From Astragalus membranaceus (Eukaryota; Streptophyta; Magnoliopsida; Fabales; Fabaceae), in NCBI GenBank assembly GCA_039519185.1, contig CM076851.1, forward strand, positions 32,905,799 to 32,969,798: a DNA stretch of 64,000 nt. The letters are read 5' to 3'. Positions 59,230 to 64,000 of the stretch are shown piece by piece. A program made the translations under genes and the position numbers. Position 1 is the stretch's first letter. Each line of letters starts with the position of its first letter. The notes beneath the pieces are model-generated. The model did not search any database. It worked only from the letters and a program-made list of their open reading frames with translations, and had not been told where the DNA came from.

Positions 59230-59504
59230 CAGAATTTTATAACATGAAAAACTATTATATTAATTTTGTTAGTTATTGGAGACTATAATGTTAACAAGAA
59301 GATGAAACTCCGTTTTTTCTTTTGTTTAATGAATACATTTTGTTAGTAAATGGAGGAAGAAATTTTATATTTGATGGTGTATGATGTATTCAATTTATTA
59401 ATTCAGTTAATAATTATATTGTCAAAAGAAGAGGAGGAAATTCTACATAATTAGAAAATAAGTTATTTTTACAAAAATACATTTTTTATAAAATATTTAT
59501 GTTA

Positions 59505-59732
59505 TCAGTGCATATATGCGGATAAATCAAACATACTAGAATACTCAATAGATACCCCCATAGAGGATATCTGTACAAATATAAAGCAGACACGAATATC
59601 ATTTTCATTCAACGGAATGGGTCGATAGCAGTTGAGTACTACTTGTACCTTTAGATATCCGTTGACATTCCTTGGTGTGGTCAAAAATATCGCAAGGAAG
59701 AGCAAAAATACAAAACTACAAACCAAATGCAT
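59505..59732 (-). CDS. Small secreted-peptide-like ORF, possible NCR/late-nodulin relic
   Basis: A 75-residue minus-strand frame. Residues 1-25 form a good signal peptide (MHLVCSFVFLLFLAIFL, cleavage likely near VNG), of the style seen in late-nodulin/NCR peptides of inverted-repeat-lacking legumes. The rest has only two cysteines (35 and 49, in LNCYRPIPLNENDIRVCF), whereas NCRs have four or six. There is no intron at the usual place after the signal peptide. It may be a decayed NCR, an unrelated secreted peptide, or chance. No neighbouring gene supports it, and no promoter was recognised. Confidence 0.25.
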   Translation of the reverse strand: MHLVCSFVFLLFLAIFLTTPRNVNGYLKVQVVLNCYRPIPLNENDIRVCFIFVQISSMGVSIEYSSMFDLSAYMH

Positions 59733-60179
59733 AATTTTCAAATAGGATTTTGGTCCATTTTCTAATCCACTACTATTTGAACTATCATACATCCATGTTA
59801 CATCCTTTTCATAGATTGTTCATGACAACTTCCGTGAAGCTTTATAATGAAAACCCAAAACAAAAAAACTTGGTTACCAAGTTAATGGGTTTTCAAAATG
59901 CTCCTCTCAACCCCTCACAGCCACACATTGAAGGTGCGCAGATAGAAGTTAAAGGTGACCCCCTTTCATAGGTCATTGTCTTAAAAAGGATAGAAGATCT
60001 TTCCAGCCCGCAACAAATAAAGTGAATGCTTGGGTTGGTTTTCCACTAAAAGGAAAACCATGTTTTGGATATTAGTGGTCTTTAAGTATGGTCATACTCT
60101 AGCTACTTAAATAAATCAACGCATATGTACATATGGGATTCAACCTTAGCATCAGGATTAGTTTTAGGAAAAAATTAAG
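59733..60179. other. Intergenic DNA left of copia 4, no gene seen
   Basis: Mixed AT-rich sequence with no motif recognised. TTAAG at 60175-60179 should be the copia 4 target duplication; its partner lies beyond the window. Confidence 0.5.
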
Positions 60180-60492
60180 TGTGATGACTCATATTGGGCT
60201 TGACCCAAACTATTTGGGGGGGGGGGGGGGTGTGTGTGCTGGGGTGTGGGGGGCGTCAACCCACCACGGTAGGGTTCAGGGGTATTGTTGTAATTTTAAC
60301 TAAGTTATTATAAGTACCTATTGTAACATTGAAACCCTAATTCATATATTCAAGTAATAAGACAGAACTCCAGCTGCTCTGTAGTCGCTGATGTAGGCAA
60401 AGATTGGCCGAACTGCGTGACCAATATCGTGTCTCCTGTTTCCGTTTTTCGTTTCTAATATTATTTCTTTGTTTACTGTTGCTGTTACAACA
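60180..60492 (+). repeat. Copia 4 5' LTR
   Basis: 313 bp, TGTGATGACTCATATTGGGC...GTTACAACA. It contains a run of about 17 G at 60213-60230, where the 3' LTR has only six G, and further G runs up to about 60255. Confidence 0.88.
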
Positions 60493-60506
60493 TTTGGTAT
60501 CAGAAG

Positions 60507-61462
60507 ATGTCTAACTCTGGTGCGAAATTCGAAGTGGCAAGGTTCGACGGGACGGGCAATTTCGGATTATGGCAAAGGAGGGTTAAGGATCTGTTGGCTC
60601 ATCGAGCTCTGCAAACGTGTTTCAAACCGATGATTCTGGTAGTGAAGGGGATGTTCTTTGTGTTTCATCTAGCAAGTGCACAGATGCGTGGATTCTTGAT
60701 TCTGGATGCTCCTATCACATGACGTCGCACCGGGAGTGGTTTACAACATTCAGGACAGGTGATTTTGGATTTGTTTATTTGGGTGATGAAAAAGCATGTG
60801 CTATCACAGAAATGGGACAAATCAAAACTGCTATGGACGATGGTGGCGTGCGAATGTTGAACGATGTCAGATATATTCCAGAATTGAGAAAGAATTTGAT
60901 TTCTTTAGGTACTCTACAGGCAAATGGTTTTTCCTACAGGTCTGATGGAGATAGGGACATCATGAAGGTCAGAAAAGGTGCATTGATAGTGATGAGAGCA
61001 AAAAGGACTGAAGGTAACATCTACAAACTGTTGGGCTATACTGTTGTAGGTGATGTTGCGTCAGTTGAGTCTGATAATGATGCAACTAAACTTTGGCACA
61101 TACGTTTGGCTCATCTTAGTGAGCATGGGATGATGGAACTTCATAAGAGAAATCTATTGAAGGGTGTTCGCAGTTGCAAACTAGATTTGTGCAAGTATTG
61201 TGTGCTTGGGAAACAGTGTCGTGTTCGGTTCAAGACAGGGAAACACAAAACAAAGAGAATCCTAGACTATGTCCATTTTGATGTGTGGGGGCCTAATAGA
61301 AAGCCCTCCATGGGTGGTGCCAGGTATTTTGTGACTTTTACCGATGATTTTTCTTGCAAGGTTTGGGTGTATTTTCTAAAGCATAAATCTGAAGTATTTC
61401 ACAAGTTCAAGTTGTGGAAGGCAGAAGTAGAGAATCAAACTGGCAGAAAAATCAAGTATTAA
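60507..61462 (+). pseudogene. Copia 4 gag stub, protease and integrase N-terminal part
   Basis: The gag start MSNSGAKFEVARFDGTG runs about 35 codons, then a deletion joins it out of frame to the gag-PR linker (SGSEGDVLCVSSSK). Protease has WILDSGCSYHMTSHREWF. The integrase zinc finger reads LWHIRLAHLSEHGMMELHK...CKYCVLGKQ, and the first catalytic aspartate is in YVHFDVWGPNRKPSMGG. The frame ends at TAA 61460. Without the gag core this copy cannot build particles. Confidence 0.85.
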
Positions 61463-62445
61463 TTTGCGGTCAGATAATGGGACTGAGTACACTGATTCAA
61501 ACTTCCAGAAATTTTGTGCAGAACATGGTCTTCAGAGGCATTTTTCAGCTCGGAAGACACCACAGCAGAATGGTGTCGCAAAAAGAACGAACAAGATGCT
61601 AACTGAAAAGGCAAGATGTCTCCGTTCGAATGCTGGATTATCAAAGGGTTTCTGAGCAGAGGCAATTAACATGGCATATTATCTTATCAACAGGTCACCA
61701 CGGGCTTCATTGGATAAGAAGGTTGCAGATGAGGAATGGACAGGTAATCATATTGATCTTGAAAATTTAAGGTTTTGGGTGTCCAGCTTATGTGCATATA
61801 TCCAATGAAGATCGATCCAAACTTGATCCAAAGTCAAAGATGTGTGTCTTCGTCAGTTACTCAAAAGGTGTAAAGGGGTTCAAGTTATGGGATCCAGTTT
61901 CAAAGAAGATGGTACTCAGTAGAGATGTTGTGTTTGATGAGCAGTCCATGTTGAAGCAATCAGTTGCAACAGATGTGTCAGCATCTGAAGGGGAAACTTC
62001 CAACAATAAGGTGATTCAGACTCTGATACATGAACCACAAGCCGAACCAGACTCTGATACTGAAATTGAACATGGACCTGAAGATTTAGGTGAAGTTCAT
62101 GATTACTCTCTAGTACGCGATAGAGAGCACCGCCAGATCAAGCCACCAAATAGATATGGGTATGAAGACTTGGTAGATTTTGCACTTCTTACTAGTTCTG
62201 GAGATCCGTCCACTTTTCGAGAGGCTATAGCTAGCGAGGAGAAAGATAAGTGGATGGGTGCTATGGTGGAGGAGATAGAGTCCTTGAAGAGAAATGAGAC
62301 ATGGGATCTTGTTCAGCTTCCTAAAGGAAAAAGAGCTATCGGTTACAAGTGGGTGTACAAGAGAAAACCAGCAGTAACAAAAAGAAGGAGAAAAGTTCAA
62401 GGCTCGTCTTGTAGCAAAGGGGTACTCACAACAGAAGGGGATTGA
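61463..62445 (+). pseudogene. Copia 4 integrase remainder and RT start (broken)
   Basis: After a frameshift: LRSDNGTEYTDSNFQKF and NGVAKRTNKMLTEKARCLR (remaining DDE residues), then TGA near 61653 and NMAYYLINRSPRASLDKK. Another frameshift near 61760 precedes SKMCVFVSYSKGVKGFKLW and the acidic linker. The RT start KWMGAMVEEIESLKRNETW ends in a frameshift near 62385. Confidence 0.85.
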
Positions 62446-63715
62446 CTAAGATGAGACTTTCTCTCTGATCGTCAGACATACCTCTATCAGGGAAGTGTTA
62501 GCCTGTGTAGCCAGTCGAGACATGCATTTAGAGAAGATGGATGTGAAGACAGCTTTCCTCCGTGGTAATCTAGATGAACAAATTTACATGGAACAGCCAG
62601 AGGGTTTCAGTGATACTGGACAGGGCAGACTAGTTTGTAAATTGAAGAGGTCTCTGTATGGTCTAAAGCAGTCTCCAAGACAATGGTACAAGCGCTTTGA
62701 TTCATACATGCTTCAGATTGGCTACAAAGGTGCGAGTATGATTGTTATGTTTATGTTTGGAGCCTTGGTGATGGTTCTTTTATTTTCCTGTTGTTCTTTT
62801 ATTTTCCTGTTACTGTATGTGGATGATATGTTGATTGCTGCTAATCATTTACATGACGTAAATGAATTGAAAATCATGTTGGGAAATGAGTTTGATATGA
62901 AAGACTTAGGTGCTGCTAAGAATATTCTTGGGATGGAAATTCACAGGGATAGGAGTGCTAGAAAATTATGGCTCTCTCAAAAGCTATGTTGAAAAGGTGC
63001 TAGACAAATTTGACATGAGCAATTCGAAGGCTGTGAGTACTCCATTGGCGAATCACTTTAAGCTCTCATTGGATCAGTGTCCAAAGACATATGGAGAAGC
63101 TGAGTATATGTCAAAAGTTCCTTATGCCTGTGCTGTTGGTTGTTTAATGTATGCTATGGTCTGCACTTGACCAGATTTGGCACAAGCTGTAAGTCAATTG
63201 TGTAAGTTTATGACCAAACAGGGAAAACATCATTGGGAAGCAGTCAAGTGGATTTTCATGTACCTAAAGGGTACAACAGGTAATGGTATCATGATTAGCA
63301 GTGAAAGAGGTGATCCTTCAGTTGTGGGATATGTTGATTCAGACTATGCTGGATATGGATGATAGGAAGTCTACAACGGGATATGTCTTTACTCTTGTAG
63401 GTGGACCCATCTGCTGAAGTTACCAAAGAGGCTTTATGGCTGACAGGGTTAGTGAAGGAATTGGGTGTTGAGCAAGGTGGAGTTCAGTTACATTGTGACA
63501 GTCAGAGTGCCATTTATTTGACAAAGAATCAAGTACACGCTCGGACTAAGCATATTGATGTGAGGTTTCACAAGATTAGAGAGCTACTTGCTTCCGAACA
63601 GATATTACTTGAAATGGTTCATACTTTAGAGAACGCAGCTGATATGTTGACCAAGCCAGTCACTAGTGACAAGTTCAAGCACTGCTTGGACTTGTTACAT
63701 GTTTCTCAGTGTTAA
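62446..63715 (+). pseudogene. Copia 4 RT and RNase H (broken)
   Basis: RT motifs: MDVKTAFLRGNLDEQIYM, SLYGLKQSPRQWYKRFDS and LYVDDMLIAANHL. A tandem duplication containing GTTCTTTTATTTTCCT (about 62774-62808) lies just before the YVDD box. Frameshifts occur near 62985 and stops near 63168 and 63361. In RNase H, VGYVDSDYAGYG is followed by a frame change. About 60 bp appear to be missing between GGPI and KEALWLTGLVKELG. The end VQLHCDSQSAIYLTKNQVHA to the stop at 63713 is intact. Confidence 0.86.
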
Positions 63716-63799
63716 GCAAGAGCTTTACCCGCAGCACCAAGGATGTGGACGCCATGCAGTAAATCTTCATAGGGGTTTGATATTCGCCAAGATGGAGAT

Positions 63800-64000
63800 T
63801 GTTGAGTATGGCTCATATTGGGCTTGGCCCAAACTGTTTGGGGGGTGTGCTGGGGGTGTGGGGGGCGTCAGGCCACCACGGTAGGGTTCAGGGGTATTGT
63901 TGTAATTTTAACTAAGTTATTATAAGTACCTATTGTAACACTGAAACCTTAATTCATTCAAGTAATAAGACGGAACTATAGCTGCTCTGTAGTCGCAGAC
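63800..64000 (+). repeat. Copia 4 3' LTR (partial)
   Basis: The first 201 bp of the LTR, starting TGTTGAGTATGGCTCATATTG, preceded by the purine tract. It is cut by the window end. Confidence 0.88.

Larger units (their letters stand above)
60180..64000 (+). mobile_element. Tork/Tnt1-like Ty1/copia retrotransposon (copia 4), cut by the window end
   Basis: The 5' LTR is 60180-60492, followed by the primer-binding site TGGTATCAGA (60495-60504, initiator methionine tRNA). Copia domains run on the plus strand, then a purine tract AAGATGGAGAT and a second LTR from 63800. The gag start (FEVARFDGTGNFGLWQRRV) resembles Tnt1. Gag is almost wholly deleted, and pol has many stops and frameshifts. Confidence 0.88.

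Overview
This is a plant nuclear window, most likely from a legume and probably from the inverted-repeat-lacking clade (pea, vetch, clover, medic). The evidence is a split R2R3-MYB gene with plant intron phases, very large Ogre/Tat-type LTRs, a SIRE-type copia element, and a possible nodule-peptide remnant. The species cannot be named from the sequence. Only one convincing host gene is present; almost everything else is nested mobile DNA.

Layout. 0-1.2 kb: exons 2 and 3 of a subgroup-20 R2R3-MYB transcription factor; exon 1 lies to the left of the window. 2.75-7.15 kb: two non-autonomous Helitrons of one family lie tail to tail, each carrying 12-bp minisatellites, with a SINE and decayed coding sequence between them. 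7.44-51.25 kb: one broken Tat-lineage Ty3/gypsy element (here RT1), expanded to about 44 kb by insertions. RT1 reads gag-PR-RT-RH-second RH-IN on the plus strand. Downstream it carries an intron-containing antisense gene of the plant mobile domain family.

Four insertions sit in RT1. (1) An Ogre-like complex at 11.1-30.4 kb, minus strand, has three LTRs and a TGGAT target duplication. (2) A CACTA miniature element at 35.95-37.0 kb lies inside an intron of the antisense gene (duplication GAA). (3) A young SIRE-type copia element at 37.3-46.4 kb, minus strand, has a GTTGG duplication. (4) A solo Ogre-type LTR at 48.2-50.7 kb lies in the RT1 3' LTR.

RT1 itself landed in what looks like an endogenous caulimovirid-like sequence on the minus strand. 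Its movement-protein-like remnant is split between 51.3 and 7.4 kb, and a promoter/leader-like segment lies near 51.8 kb. A second copia element (51.98-56.8 kb, minus, duplication CACAT) sits just upstream of that leader. Beyond it are a LINE 3' end, decayed coding sequence, MITE-like GC-rich debris, an (AT)n tract and a small secreted-peptide-like frame. A Tork/Tnt1-like copia element (60.2 kb onward, plus) runs off the right edge.

The transposon genes are nearly all inactivated by stops, frameshifts and deletions. The relative order of events inferred from nesting is: viral-like sequence, then RT1, Helitrons and copia 3; then the Ogre complex and solo LTR; with the SIRE copy among the latest, because its two LTRs are almost identical.
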